64,000 nt of DNA from Thermohalobaculum sp039033215 (GCA_039033215.1 JBCCDA010000010.1:1-64000), one strand, 5' to 3'. Shown: positions 48,025 to 57,376, counted from the stretch's first letter. Program-made: numbers and translations. The notes: a model not told the origin generated them from the sequence alone.

Positions 48025-48429
48025 CTATCTGATCAGAGGTGATTTGCGCGTTTCGCGAATGAAGCGCCCGATCAGCTCTATTTCATTGAATGACAAGTCC
48101 GCGAACGCATGGACCGGGCCGCTTGTGGCGGTGACCTCGGCGTCTCGCGTCAAGGTCGCGTGGAACTGCGCGCCGGACAGCCGGCGAAGCGGGTAGGCGG
48201 GGGAATGCAGGTTAGGCCCCGAGCTTGAACCAAACCCTGCTGCGCCGTGGCATGTCTTGCAGTTCTGCCGAAACAACCGTTTGCCGGCAGTTCCGAGCTG
48301 CGAATACGTGCGCCGCTCTGCGATGATCTTGTCCTGCGAACCTGGCGTTGTGTGGAATGGGGGCGGAGCGAACGCGGCGGGTGCCGCCAAAACGCTGACG
48401 GCCACAACAGAGTTTCGAATGACAGCCAT
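48025..48429 (-). CDS. secreted mono-haem c-type cytochrome without a methionine ligand
   Basis: A 134-residue exported cytochrome. The signal peptide ends near residue 21 (PAAFA). The haem site is CKTCH (Cys57, Cys60, His61) in RQNCKTCHGAAGFG, followed by GPNLHSPAYPLRRL and the closing helix LSFNEIELIGRFIRETR. After the start codon the protein has no methionine, so the usual sixth ligand is missing; in the expected place there is GPVHAFADLS, where His could serve. GGGGGAAGG lies before ATG 48429; an upstream ATG (48441) is less likely. Confidence 0.85.
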   Translation of the reverse strand: MAVIRNSVVAVSVLAAPAAFAPPPFHTTPGSQDKIIAERRTYSQLGTAGKRLFRQNCKTCHGAAGFGSSSGPNLHSPAYPLRRLSGAQFHATLTRDAEVTATSGPVHAFADLSFNEIELIGRFIRETRKSPLIR

Positions 48430-48503
48430 GCCTTCCCCCAATGGTTCGACTGGGGAGAACCAAACACAATTGGATTAAGGATAGTTTTAGGCACTGCCGT
48501 CAG

Positions 48504-48959
48504 TCAGCAAACGGCGTCGATCCGCTCGAGGCTCATCGCGCCCGGCACGACGGTCACCGGAATCGGCATTCTCCCCCCAATCTTCGCGACAAGCTGACTT
48601 ACCAGGGGCCCGGGGCTGTCGCCCTCTCCGGCGCCAAGCACCAGAACGCCGATCTCGCGGTCTTCCTCGATCAGCGCCAGCACTTCCTCGGCGCGGTTGC
48701 CTTCGCGGATCTCGAACTCCGGCGTGACTCCGCAGAGTGCCTGGAGTTCGGTGGCGAGTTCCCCAAGCCGGGACTCTGCCGTATCCCGCGCCTCCTGGCG
48801 CATCAGTTCCGCGACACCAACCCAGTGCTGAAAGTCATCCGGCGCGATCACATAGAGCATGACGATCCCGCCACCAGTGTTCTGTGCCCGGCGTGCGGCG
48901 AACCGCATTGCATTCATACACTCGGGCGTCTCGTCGACGACGACCATGAATTTTCGCAT
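48504..48959 (-). CDS. universal stress protein (UspA family)
   Basis: A 151-residue cytosolic protein of the UspA alpha/beta fold. It begins RKFMVVVDETPECMNAMRFA and has a C-terminal nucleotide-binding segment GAGEGDSPGPLVSQL, close to the G-x2-G-x9-G(S/T) ATP motif, before the last strand IPVTVVPG. Such proteins rise under starvation and other stresses. GGGAGGG precedes the ATG. It is the neighbour of trpS (65-base gap) and of the cytochrome on the same strand. Confidence 0.92.
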   Translation of the reverse strand: MRKFMVVVDETPECMNAMRFAARRAQNTGGGIVMLYVIAPDDFQHWVGVAELMRQEARDTAESRLGELATELQALCGVTPEFEIREGNRAEEVLALIEEDREIGVLVLGAGEGDSPGPLVSQLVAKIGGRMPIPVTVVPGAMSLERIDAVC

Positions 48960-49024
48960 GCGCCCTCCCTAGGCGTCCCCCAACGGGACAAGTTGGCAGG
49001 AAGCGCGCATCCGTGCAAGCGCCC

Positions 49025-50050
49025 CTAACTCCGCCCGCGGGTTCGCAGGAAACCGACCGTGTCGTAGGTCTCGGCCAGGATCGGCTCGGCGATGGCTGCG
49101 GCCCTGTCGGCACCGTCTCCGAGGATCCGGTCGATCTCGGCCGGGTCATCCAGCAACCGCATCATCTCCGCGGCCATGGGCCCGACTTTCTCGACAGCCA
49201 GCTCCGCAAGGGCGGGTTTGAAGGCGCCAAAACCCTGCCCGGCAAACTGGGCGATGACATCCTCGGCTCTGATATCCGCGAGTGCTGCGTAGATGCCTAC
49301 CAGATTGCGCGCCTCCGGACGGTCGCCGAGGCCCTCGACCGTCTCGGGCAGGGGTTCGGGATCTGTCCGGGCCTTGCGGATCTTGCTCGCGATCGCATCG
49401 GCATCGTCGGTCAGGTTGATCCGGCTCATGTCCGAGGGGTCGGACTTGGACATCTTTTTCGTGCCGTCCCGCAGGCTCATCACCCGAGGGGCAGGTCCGC
49501 CGATCAGCGGCTCGGTGATCGGGAAGAAATCCTCGGCTCCGAAGTCGTTGTTGAACTTGGCCGCGATGTCCCGGCAAAGCTCGAGGTGCTGCTTCTGATC
49601 CTCACCCACCGGCACATGCGTTGCTTTGTAGACCAGAATATCCGCTGCCATCAGGGCCGGGTACATGTAGAGGCCGCCCGACGCCGCTTCCTGATCTTTT
49701 CCGGCCTTTTCCTTGAACTGGATCATCCGGTTCAGCCAGCCAATCCGCGCGACGCAGCTGAAGATCCAGCCAAGTTCGGCATGGGCCGGGACCTGGCTTT
49801 GGTTGAACAGGATCGACTTCTTCGGGTCGAGACCTGCAGCCATGAACGCCGCGGCCACGTGGCGGGTCGCTGCGGCTATGTCCTCGGGAACCAGACGCTC
49901 GGTGATCCCGTGGAGGTCCACCATGCAATAGATGGTCTCCATCCCACTGTCCTGCAGCTCGACGAAGCGCTTCACGGCGCCCAGGTAGTTGCCGAGCGTC
50001 AACGATCCCGTGGGCTGCACGCCCGAAAACACACGTGGTGTATGTGGCAT
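49025..50050 (-). CDS. trpS: tryptophanyl-tRNA synthetase
   Basis: Charges tRNA-Trp. The 341-residue class I synthetase has the HIGH-type segment PTGSLTLGNYLG near the N-terminus, DLHGIT, the tryptophan pocket (LMAADILVYKATHVPVGEDQ) and KKMSKSDPSD for the KMSKS loop. GGAGAAAG lies 5-6 bases before ATG 50050. It is 53 bases downstream of the M81 peptidase on the same strand; the gap holds a GGCGC/GCGCC hairpin, so it probably has its own transcript. Confidence 0.96.
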   Translation of the reverse strand: MPHTPRVFSGVQPTGSLTLGNYLGAVKRFVELQDSGMETIYCMVDLHGITERLVPEDIAAATRHVAAAFMAAGLDPKKSILFNQSQVPAHAELGWIFSCVARIGWLNRMIQFKEKAGKDQEAASGGLYMYPALMAADILVYKATHVPVGEDQKQHLELCRDIAAKFNNDFGAEDFFPITEPLIGGPAPRVMSLRDGTKKMSKSDPSDMSRINLTDDADAIASKIRKARTDPEPLPETVEGLGDRPEARNLVGIYAALADIRAEDVIAQFAGQGFGAFKPALAELAVEKVGPMAAEMMRLLDDPAEIDRILGDGADRAAAIAEPILAETYDTVGFLRTRGRS

Positions 50051-50103
50051 CTGACTTTCTCCGGAATATCGAGGCGCCCGTTTATGCGCCGCTCCGGAAG
50101 GCG

Positions 50104-51555
50104 TCAAGCGTGGGGGTTATCGACTTTGGGCCAATAGGGATCCGTGAACTTCTTGTAGGGGATTGCAGCGAAGTCTGGGGGAATGGCGCCGGGACCGTTG
50201 ATGTAGAGCACCCGCGAGGCGATGGGAGCGAACCCCGCATAGAAGTGCTGTATCGACTTCACGGCAATGCCCTTGTAGCTGCTGCAATCGATGCCCAGCT
50301 GTTCGAACCCGTCCGGATGAAAGGGTTGCGTCCGCTTGGTGGTTAGGACCAGATCGATCCCCTCCGTCGATACCCAGACGGCAGTGCCCATGGGCTGCGT
50401 CGCCTGACCGAAGCTGTGGGTCGCACCGTGACGGATCGACCGGACCGAAACTGTCAGATCTACAGGATCACCCGACTCGGGGCCGCACTTGCCGCCGATG
50501 CGCAGGTTCAGCGTGGCGCCGACGCCCGCCTCCTCGCAGAAACGGACAGCCAGTGGGTCCCAGTAATGACCGGACAAGAGCCCGGTCGTGCCACGGTCGA
50601 GCGCCGCGCGCAGGAGGAAGGTCGAGTCCGATGGCGCGCCACCTCCCGCATTGTCCGCGACATCTGCAAGGACGACCGGCCCCGGGCCTTGCGCGACTTC
50701 GGCCAGCGCCTCGTCAATCGAGTACATGGGGTTCAGCGTCTCGTCGCGCAGGTCCCAGATCCGCTTGCCGAACGTCTGCGCAGTCGCCGCCGCCTTGTCC
50801 GTATCGCCATCGGCGATCACAAGCATCTTGGCCGATGTGTACGCGACATCCTGCCAGGGAAAGCCGTGCGCGAAGGACACTGAGAGGATGCCGTCCTTTC
50901 CCTCGGCTGACTGCATCTCGGCAACGAAGCTTTTCACTGGCTCGACAGGGGTGCGGAACATCCCGATCATGCGGCAATCATGGACGGCCATAACAGGCTT
51001 AACCGTGCCCAAATGCGCCTGATGGCAAATCTCGAACAGTTCCGCCGCCCGCTCTCCCGTGTCGATATGAGGGTACTCCTTGAACAGGACGACCGCATCG
51101 GCAACCTCGACGATCTGGGGTGTGATCGAACAGTGGAGATCCAGCTCGGCCCCAATCACCGTGTCCTCGCCAACGATCTCTCGCACGCAGGCAAGGATAT
51201 CGCCCTCGCAATCGTCATAGCCTTCCGCCGTCATGGCGCCGTGCATGGACAAGAGCACCATGTCGACGGGCATCGCCGCGCGCAGGCCGTCCAGAAGCTC
51301 CTCCCGCAGGCGCTCGTAGACGGAGCGCACCGTGACGCCGGAGGGTTGTGCGAACGCGGCCAGTCCTTCGAACACTTCGCCCTGGTGTTCCTCGACCGCG
51401 TTCCGCCAGACCTGCATCGGCACTGAGAACGTTGTGCCGGGATGCTGCGTTGCATCCCCGCGGTAGAGCATCGACTCCTCGAAGGTCGTCATGCCGGTGG
51501 GCATCGAAGAGAACGAGTTTGTCTCGGTCCCCAAACAGCCGATGAACACTCTCAT
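50104..51555 (-). CDS. M81 family metallopeptidase (MlrC-like)
   Basis: A 483-residue protein of the MlrC (linearised-microcystin peptidase) family, a zinc-dependent peptidase group. Typical parts: FIGCLGTETNSFS at the start, LSMHGAMTAEGYDDCEGDIL, ELDLHCSITPQIVEVADAVV, FKEYPHIDTGERA and VADNAGGGAPSDSTFLLRAL. Histidines and Asp in these segments are likely metal ligands. AAGGA precedes the ATG. It follows the Dpp-type ATPases on the same strand (36-base gap), so it most likely processes the imported peptides in the cytosol. Confidence 0.9.
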   Translation of the reverse strand: MRVFIGCLGTETNSFSSMPTGMTTFEESMLYRGDATQHPGTTFSVPMQVWRNAVEEHQGEVFEGLAAFAQPSGVTVRSVYERLREELLDGLRAAMPVDMVLLSMHGAMTAEGYDDCEGDILACVREIVGEDTVIGAELDLHCSITPQIVEVADAVVLFKEYPHIDTGERAAELFEICHQAHLGTVKPVMAVHDCRMIGMFRTPVEPVKSFVAEMQSAEGKDGILSVSFAHGFPWQDVAYTSAKMLVIADGDTDKAAATAQTFGKRIWDLRDETLNPMYSIDEALAEVAQGPGPVVLADVADNAGGGAPSDSTFLLRAALDRGTTGLLSGHYWDPLAVRFCEEAGVGATLNLRIGGKCGPESGDPVDLTVSVRSIRHGATHSFGQATQPMGTAVWVSTEGIDLVLTTKRTQPFHPDGFEQLGIDCSSYKGIAVKSIQHFYAGFAPIASRVLYINGPGAIPPDFAAIPYKKFTDPYWPKVDNPHA

Positions 51556-51591
51556 GCGGTTTCCTTGCCGGAACGTAGCTGAAAGAACCGC

Positions 51592-52575
51592 CTACTCGGC
51601 GGCGACCTTAGCGACCTCGTTGTCATACAGATGGCATTCCGTCAGGTGATCGCCATCCACGAGCGGCCGCGGGGCCTGGGTGGAGCAGATGTTCATGCAC
51701 TGATTGCAGCGCGGGTGGAACGAACAGCCGGACGGCGGATCGATCGGATTTGGGAAGACCGCCCCTAGATGTGTGTCGGGCACGCCGAGCGTGGGGTCTG
51801 GCGTCAGAACCGAGCTCAGCAGCGCCTTGGTGTAAGGGTGCCGCGGGTCCCGGAAGAGCGTATCCGCATCGGCCTCTTCCACAATCCGGCCCAGGTACAT
51901 CACGGCCACGCGGTCGGCCATGTGCTCGACCACGGCAAGGTTGTGGCTGATCAGGAGGTAGGTAAGGCCCAGCTCATCCTTGAGATCCTGCAACAGGTTG
52001 AGGATCTGGGACTGGACCGAGACGTCAAGCGCGGACGTCGGCTCGTCGCAGATCACGACCTCTGGCCGCATGATCAGCGCCCGCGCAATCGCCACGCGCT
52101 GCCGCTGACCGCCGGAGAGCTGCGAGGGATAGGCATTCGCCAGGCGGCGTGGCAGCCCCACGATCTCGAGCATGTCCATCACCTTGGCGTCCCATTCGGA
52201 CGGGTCACCTACGTTGTGGATCCGCAGGGGCAGCGAAATGATCGACTTGATCGACTTCGTCGGGTTGAGGCTGGAGTACGGGTCCTGGAAGATCGGCTGA
52301 ATGCGCCGCGCCACGTCCTTGCGGTTAAACGTTGCCGAGTTCTGACCGCCGTAAAGAACATCACCCTCAGTAGGCTTCTGCAATCCCAGCAGAATGTTGG
52401 CCAGCGTCGACTTTCCGCAGCCGGATTCGCCGACCAGCCCCACGACCTTGCCCTTGGGGATCTTCAGGGAGACGCCGTTGACCGCACGCAGGGGCACCTT
52501 GCCCTTCATGAACCCCTGACTGACCTGGAAGACGCAGTTGACGTCGACCGTCTCGAGCGCTGCTGCCTCCGCCAT
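51592..52575 (-). CDS. peptide ABC transporter, ATP-binding protein (DppF/OppF type)
   Basis: Second ATPase of a dipeptide/oligopeptide importer, 327 residues. Walker A GLVGESGCGKSTL, the Q-loop IFQDPYSSLNP, signature LSGGQRQRVAIARAL, Walker B VICDEPTSALD and the H-loop SHNLAVVEH are all present. The C-terminal part holds the conserved cysteines of the OppD/OppF type (GCSFHPRCNQCMNIC), which in relatives bind a [4Fe-4S] cluster. The ATG overlaps the stop of the upstream ATPase by one base. Confidence 0.94.
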   Translation of the reverse strand: MAEAAALETVDVNCVFQVSQGFMKGKVPLRAVNGVSLKIPKGKVVGLVGESGCGKSTLANILLGLQKPTEGDVLYGGQNSATFNRKDVARRIQPIFQDPYSSLNPTKSIKSIISLPLRIHNVGDPSEWDAKVMDMLEIVGLPRRLANAYPSQLSGGQRQRVAIARALIMRPEVVICDEPTSALDVSVQSQILNLLQDLKDELGLTYLLISHNLAVVEHMADRVAVMYLGRIVEEADADTLFRDPRHPYTKALLSSVLTPDPTLGVPDTHLGAVFPNPIDPPSGCSFHPRCNQCMNICSTQAPRPLVDGDHLTECHLYDNEVAKVAAE

Positions 52576-53585
52576 CAGACCGCCTCCGCCTGCATAGGAG
52601 GAGCGATCTCTTCCGGGGTACGGATGCAGGTGTAGGCATGTCCGTCCGGCAGGCGTGTTGCGGTCTCTGACATCGCCTCGCAAGCCGCGGTCGCGTATTC
52701 GCAGCGGTTGCGGAACATGCAGCCCGAGAGATCACCGACCAGGTTCGGCACGATTCCCGGGACCGATCCCAGACGTTCGCCGCGCTTGGTCTTTCCAGGC
52801 ACCGGGATGCAGCGCAGCAAACCTTGTGTGTAGGGGTGGAGCGGCGCGCTGAAGACACGATCACAGGGCCCTTCCTCGACAGTCTTGCCCGCGTACATCA
52901 CCTGCACCTTGTCGGCGACGCGCGCCACGATACCCAGGTCATGGGTGATCAGGATGAGCCCCATGTCGAACTCCGCCTGCAGCTCCGCCAGCAGGTGCAG
53001 GATCTGGGCCTGGATGGTCACGTCCAGCGCTGTCGTAGGCTCGTCCGCGATGATCAGATCCGGCCCGCACATCAGGGCCATGGCGATCATGACGCGCTGA
53101 CGCAGCCCGCCCGACAGCTGGTGAGGATACTGCGACAAGCGTTTACGCGCGCCGGTGATGCCCACCTTCTCCAGCAGGAAAACCGCACGATCGCGGGCGG
53201 CGCTGCGGTTGCGCTCGACATGCCGGAGATAAACCTCCTCGAGCTGGTTCCCGATCGTATACGCCGGGTTGAGCGAGGTCATCGGCTCCTGGAAGATCAT
53301 GGCCATCGAGCCGCCGCGCAGGTTCGCCATCTCACGCTCGCGCAGGTTGGTGAGATCGGTGCCCTGAAAATCCATTTTGTCAGCTGTCCGGATCGCGGTC
53401 TTCGGCAACAGCGACATCAGCGCCAGCGAGGTCAGGGACTTCCCGCAGCCCGATTCTCCGACGATACAGAGCGTCTCGCCCCGGTCGACTGAGAACGAGA
53501 TCCCTCGTACCGGATGGAGCAGCCCAGCTGATACCGGGATATCGACCTTCAGGTTCTGAACGTCGAGGATCGTGTTCGAACTCAT
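52575..53585 (-). CDS. peptide ABC transporter, ATP-binding protein (DppD/OppD type)
   Basis: First ATPase of the importer, 336 residues. Walker A is CIVGESGCGKSLT, the Q-loop MIFQEPMTSLNP, signature LSGGLRQRVMIAMAL, Walker B LIIADEPTTALD and H-loop THDLGIVAR. Near the C-terminus GCMFRNRCEYATAAC carries the Fe-S-type cysteines. The ATG lies 2 bases beyond the stop of the upstream permease gene with GGAGCG close by. Confidence 0.94.
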   Translation of the reverse strand: MSSNTILDVQNLKVDIPVSAGLLHPVRGISFSVDRGETLCIVGESGCGKSLTSLALMSLLPKTAIRTADKMDFQGTDLTNLREREMANLRGGSMAMIFQEPMTSLNPAYTIGNQLEEVYLRHVERNRSAARDRAVFLLEKVGITGARKRLSQYPHQLSGGLRQRVMIAMALMCGPDLIIADEPTTALDVTIQAQILHLLAELQAEFDMGLILITHDLGIVARVADKVQVMYAGKTVEEGPCDRVFSAPLHPYTQGLLRCIPVPGKTKRGERLGSVPGIVPNLVGDLSGCMFRNRCEYATAACEAMSETATRLPDGHAYTCIRTPEEIAPPMQAEAV

Positions 53586-53586
53586 C

Positions 53587-54513
53587 TCAGCGCTCCCGCT
53601 CCAGGGTCACATCGCGCAGGCCATCCCCGAAGAGATTGATGGCCAGCACCAGGAAGAAAAGACAGGCACCCGGCAGGGCAAGCAGCCAAGGTGAGAAGAA
53701 CATGTACTCGCGCGCTTCGTTCAGCATCAGACCCCACGATGGCGTGGGCGCCTGGACGCCGAAGCCCAGGAACGAAAGGGCCGCTTCGAGCAGGATGGCG
53801 TTCGCCATCTCGACCGTGGCGACGACGGTCAGCGACGAGAGCACGTTGGGGAAGATCTCCCGCACGATGATGTAGGGGGTCGAGCACCCCATCGCCCGCG
53901 CTGCTTTGACATAGTCGAGGTCACGCGCCTGCATCGTGATGCTTCGCATGACCACTGCAAACCGGTCCCAGAGAAACAGCCCCAGCACCAGGATCACGAC
54001 CCACAGCGATGCGCCGAAGGCGACCACCGCGGCCATGGCAACCAGGAAGACCGGCATCGCGAGGCGGGTGTTGATGACGAAGTTGATCACCATGTCCACG
54101 CGCCCGCCGAAGTAGCCGGCCGTAACGCCCATCACGGTTCCGATGATCCCGGAGATGAACATGCAGGCAAACCCGATCAGGAGAGAGATCTGCGCGCCGT
54201 AGATCAGGCGGCTCAGGTAATCTCGCCCGACCTTGTCGGTCCCGAGAAGGTGGTCCGGGTCGGTCTTTACATCATGCCAGAACGGGTTCTGAAGGCGCGA
54301 CGCCAGGTCCTGTGCGTAGGGATCGTGGATCAGGCCCATGGCCTCGAAGACCGGCGCCAGCACCGCCACAGCGAAGATCAGAATGATGATCATCGCGCCC
54401 GCAACGAAGCTGTAGTTCTTGAAGATCCGCTTTCGGAGCTTCGACATCGGCGACGGCTCGAGGATCTCCTCAGCCGTTTGCCGCCCGCGGAAGGGAAGCG
54501 CACTATCGGTCAT
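53587..54513 (-). CDS. peptide ABC transporter permease (DppC type)
   Basis: A 308-residue inner-membrane permease with about six helices. The N-terminal helix MIIILIFAVAVLAPVFEAMG is followed by a periplasmic loop (PDHLLGTDKVGRDYLSRLIY), then the membrane core and the cytosolic EAA loop (AARAMGCSTPYIIVREIFPN) that docks on the ATPases. The ATG overlaps the stop of the DppB-type gene by 4 bases. Confidence 0.94.
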   Translation of the reverse strand: MTDSALPFRGRQTAEEILEPSPMSKLRKRIFKNYSFVAGAMIIILIFAVAVLAPVFEAMGLIHDPYAQDLASRLQNPFWHDVKTDPDHLLGTDKVGRDYLSRLIYGAQISLLIGFACMFISGIIGTVMGVTAGYFGGRVDMVINFVINTRLAMPVFLVAMAAVVAFGASLWVVILVLGLFLWDRFAVVMRSITMQARDLDYVKAARAMGCSTPYIIVREIFPNVLSSLTVVATVEMANAILLEAALSFLGFGVQAPTPSWGLMLNEAREYMFFSPWLLALPGACLFFLVLAINLFGDGLRDVTLERER

Positions 54514-55427
54514 CGGACAGATATCCTTGGGTCAAGATACGCGTTCAAGAGATCTGCCAGCAGCGTCAGGACAACGTAGAAGGCGGCAAAGATCAGGACG
54601 ATGGCCTGCACCACCGGGAGGTCGGAGCGCAGCAGGGCATCATAGCTGAGCCAGCCGATCCCCTTGAGGTTGAAGATCGTCTCGATGACGATCGAGCCAC
54701 CCAGCATGAAACCAAACCAGACGGCGGCGAGTGCGACGACCGGGATGATCGCGTTTCTGAGCGCGTGCTTGAACAGGACCACATAGGGCGGCAGGCCCTT
54801 TGCCCGCGCTGTCCGAATGTAGTCCGAAGACAAAACTTCGATCATGCCTGCGCGGGTCAACCGCATCAGGGCAGGTGTTGCGTAATACCCCAAGGCGATC
54901 GTCGGCATCACGTAGTTCAGCCACTCATCGTGCCCCGAGATCGGCAGCATCCGCCACCAGACGCCGAAGACAATGATCATCATCAGCGCGAACCAGAATG
55001 TCGGCAAGGCCTGTCCGAAGACGGCAATCAGCAGGGCAAACCGGTCCAGCAATGAGTTCGGCCGGATCGCCGCGACAGTGCCTAGCGGGATGGAAACGAT
55101 CAGCGCGAAAAGGATTGCGAGCGTCCCCAGCAGCATCGTCCGGCCGATCCGCTCGGAGATCATGTCGACCACCGGTTGCTTGTAGTGGTAGCTCACGCCG
55201 AAATCGAGCGTCAGCGCGCGGCCAAGCCAGTCGAAGTATTGGACATAGATCGGCCGGTCGAAGCCATAGAGCTTGATGACCGCCTGGATGTCTTCCTCAC
55301 CGGCCTGCTCACCGGCGATTGTCAGTGCGGGATTGGCAGATAGATGGCTGAGCGAGAACGTCAGCCCTGAGACGACGACCAGAATCAGGAAGGCGACGAA
55401 GGTCCGTTTCAGCGTGTATGCAAGCAT
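54510..55427 (-). CDS. peptide ABC transporter permease (DppB type)
   Basis: A 305-residue inner-membrane permease with six helices, starting MLAYTLKRTFVAFLILVVVS. The EAA loop is RTARAKGLPPYVVLFKHALR, and the C-terminus ends in the typical LADLLNAYLDPRIS. It pairs with the DppC-type subunit to form the channel. GAGG lies 9 bases before the ATG. A strong hairpin in the 63-base gap separates it from the upstream binding-protein gene. Confidence 0.94.
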   Translation of the reverse strand: MLAYTLKRTFVAFLILVVVSGLTFSLSHLSANPALTIAGEQAGEEDIQAVIKLYGFDRPIYVQYFDWLGRALTLDFGVSYHYKQPVVDMISERIGRTMLLGTLAILFALIVSIPLGTVAAIRPNSLLDRFALLIAVFGQALPTFWFALMMIIVFGVWWRMLPISGHDEWLNYVMPTIALGYYATPALMRLTRAGMIEVLSSDYIRTARAKGLPPYVVLFKHALRNAIIPVVALAAVWFGFMLGGSIVIETIFNLKGIGWLSYDALLRSDLPVVQAIVLIFAAFYVVLTLLADLLNAYLDPRISVR

Positions 55428-55451
55428 CGGGTCAATCCTCGGACGGAGTGA

Positions 55452-55477
55452 GTGGGGCGGGCGGGCGCCCGCCCCAC
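55452..55477 (-). terminator. intra-operon hairpin after the binding-protein gene
   Basis: A perfect 11-bp stem (55452-55462 with 55467-55477, arms GTGGGGCGGGC/GCCCGCCCCAC) with 4-base loop and no T-run. Such hairpins between a binding-protein gene and its permeases usually protect the upstream mRNA or allow partial read-through, giving more binding protein than permease. Confidence 0.6.
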
Positions 55478-55490
55478 GATTGACGTCGGA

Positions 55491-57026
55491 TCAGCTGTTC
55501 CAGCCGTACTGCCAGAAGCGCGGGATCTCATCCTGGTAGGGGATGAATGTCAGGCCCTCGCGGTAGGCGTAGTTACGGACGTGGTTGAACATCGGCAGCC
55601 AGTAGACTTCGCCGGTGATCTTGCCGATTGCCTTTGCGTAGGCAGCCTTGCGAACCTCGGGATCGACCGACGTGTCACCCTCCTGGAGCCAGGCTGCGAC
55701 TTCCTCGTCCAGTGCGAAGTCATCCGGGCCCTTCTTGAAGAAGTGGCTGGTGATCGCCGACATGTCGTTCATCGAGTACGAGCCCCAATCCATCAGGAAC
55801 ATCGGGGTTGTGCCCTCGTTGCGCTGTTTGTCGCGCAGCGCGAAGTACGGCATTTTGGTCAGCGTGGCCTTGATGCCAACCTGTGCAAGGTCACCCATGA
55901 TCGCTTCTGCCCAGTCCGCGGGGCGGAAGGTGTAGAAGTCGATCTCGAAGCCGTCCGGGTAGCCGGCTTCCGCCAACAGCGCCTTCGCCTTCTCGGGATC
56001 GTACTCGTACTTGACCGCCGCGTTGACGTCGCAGCCGAACTGCGTCGGGAAGCAGGGCGTGTGGATGACACCGGCGTCGCCGCGGATCAGGTTGTCGACC
56101 AGCGACTGGCGGTTGATGGCATGTGCCATTGCCTGGCGGACCTTGAGCTTGGTGGTCGGCTCGAAGTCGCCCCGGCCAGCGGCGTCAAAGCCGATGTAGC
56201 CGGTCCGCATGGTGCCAGCCTGGAGTGCCTCGAAACCCGGGACGCCACCGATCTGGGTCACGTGGTCTGCGGTGATATCGGCCGTGATGTCGATGCCGCC
56301 TGCCAGAAGTTCGGCAATCTGCGTCTGCACATCGGCGACCTCGCGTACGGTCATCTTCGAGACCTGGGCTTCACCCTTGGGCGATCCCCATGTGTAGGCC
56401 TCGTTCTTCTCGAAGACATACTCTTCAGCCGTCGTAATCGACACGACCTTCATCGGGCCGGTGCCAACAGGGTTCTGACCCATGCCTTCCGGACCAACTT
56501 CGGCGTAGTACTCGTTCGGGTAAATCGTGATCGGGCCCGACAGGAATTCAAACGCCTGCGGGAACGGGGTCTTCATGACCACGTTGACCGTGTACTTGTC
56601 GACTTTCACCGCTTCCTGGATCCAGTTGACGTTACGCTGAACTTTGACACCGTTTTCTGGATTGGAGATCCAGTTCAGTGTAAACACAACGTCATCGGCG
56701 TCAAATTCTTCGCCATTGTGAAAAACGACACCCTCCCGCAGCTTGAACTGCCAGGTTGTCTCGTTGATCAGCTCCCAGCTTGTCGCCAGCAGCGGTTGGT
56801 ATTCGAACGTCTTGGGCTCACGGTAGATGAGCTGGTCCCAGACCATGCGGCTGAACCAGATGCCGGTCCGGTTGGTGTTGAAGTAGTTGTCAACGTTCTC
56901 GATCGGGCCAGTCGAGCCCCACGCGATCACGAGACTGTCGTCTTCGGGGCCGGCTTGCGCTGCGCCCGCAAGGGCGGTTAGCCCAAGCGCCGCAGTGGCT
57001 GCCACTGCCATTTTTCTCAAGTTCAT
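55491..57026 (-). CDS. peptide ABC transporter substrate-binding protein (SBP family 5)
   Basis: A 511-residue periplasmic binding protein. The signal peptide runs to about residue 25 (TALAGAAQA). Family 5 hallmarks include YQPLLATSWELINETTWQFK, LREGVVFHNGEEFDADDVVF and PVGTGPMKV. The ligand should be a di- or oligopeptide or a related cation; it cannot be fixed by eye. The start ATG 57026 is set by the signal peptide and GGGAG 9 bases upstream. It heads the operon SBP, two permeases, two ATPases, M81 peptidase. Confidence 0.94.
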   Translation of the reverse strand: MNLRKMAVAATAALGLTALAGAAQAGPEDDSLVIAWGSTGPIENVDNYFNTNRTGIWFSRMVWDQLIYREPKTFEYQPLLATSWELINETTWQFKLREGVVFHNGEEFDADDVVFTLNWISNPENGVKVQRNVNWIQEAVKVDKYTVNVVMKTPFPQAFEFLSGPITIYPNEYYAEVGPEGMGQNPVGTGPMKVVSITTAEEYVFEKNEAYTWGSPKGEAQVSKMTVREVADVQTQIAELLAGGIDITADITADHVTQIGGVPGFEALQAGTMRTGYIGFDAAGRGDFEPTTKLKVRQAMAHAINRQSLVDNLIRGDAGVIHTPCFPTQFGCDVNAAVKYEYDPEKAKALLAEAGYPDGFEIDFYTFRPADWAEAIMGDLAQVGIKATLTKMPYFALRDKQRNEGTTPMFLMDWGSYSMNDMSAITSHFFKKGPDDFALDEEVAAWLQEGDTSVDPEVRKAAYAKAIGKITGEVYWLPMFNHVRNYAYREGLTFIPYQDEIPRFWQYGWNS

Positions 57027-57376
57027 TCGGTGCGCTCCCTGTGGAGAGTTTCGTTGCGGCACGGTGCGAAGGCGCACCAAAGTGGTCGTCAAGCAGACAC
57101 AAGCCGGTCGTCCTGACCGGTTTGACCACACTGGCGAAGGCCTTTCGCTTGCCACCTGAGACGATGCATCGCGGTCTCAAGGTGTCAATGCGCGCTGTCG
57201 ATCTTCGTTGTCGATTTCTCCGCAATGCCCCCTTGGTGAGCATGTGTGGCGCTTGGTGCACGCAACGCTATGCTGATGCCTGATAATTGGGCAGTCGCGT
57301 GTTGCAAAATGCCTTGCATACTGCGTCTTTCTGACGACGGTTGGAACAAAGGTTAACAAGGGTTGGAGGGTTAACG
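57027..57376. other. 350-base divergent control region between transporter operon and M20 hydrolase
   Basis: Holds the promoters of both units. Three dyads stand out: GGTGCG-AAGG-CGCACC (57063-57078), CCGGT-N7-ACCGG (57106-57122) and a 32-base imperfect one (57153-57184). The part next to the hydrolase (57290-57360) is AT-richer and includes TTGCATACTGCG. No coding sequence or structured RNA was recognised. Confidence 0.5.
57153..57184. promoter_or_regulatory. imperfect 32-bp dyad, candidate operator
   Basis: CACCT and GAGAC on the left mirror GTCTC and AGGTG on the right, around a central GATGCATC. One extra A breaks the symmetry on the right. It lies midway between the divergent transporter operon and hydrolase gene and may bind a regulator shared by both. 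Confidence 0.45.

Noticed and set aside
50041..50103. Riboswitch or attenuator in the trpS leader
   Set aside because: A GGCGC/GCGCC stem is present, but there is no Trp-rich leader peptide and no known riboswitch core.
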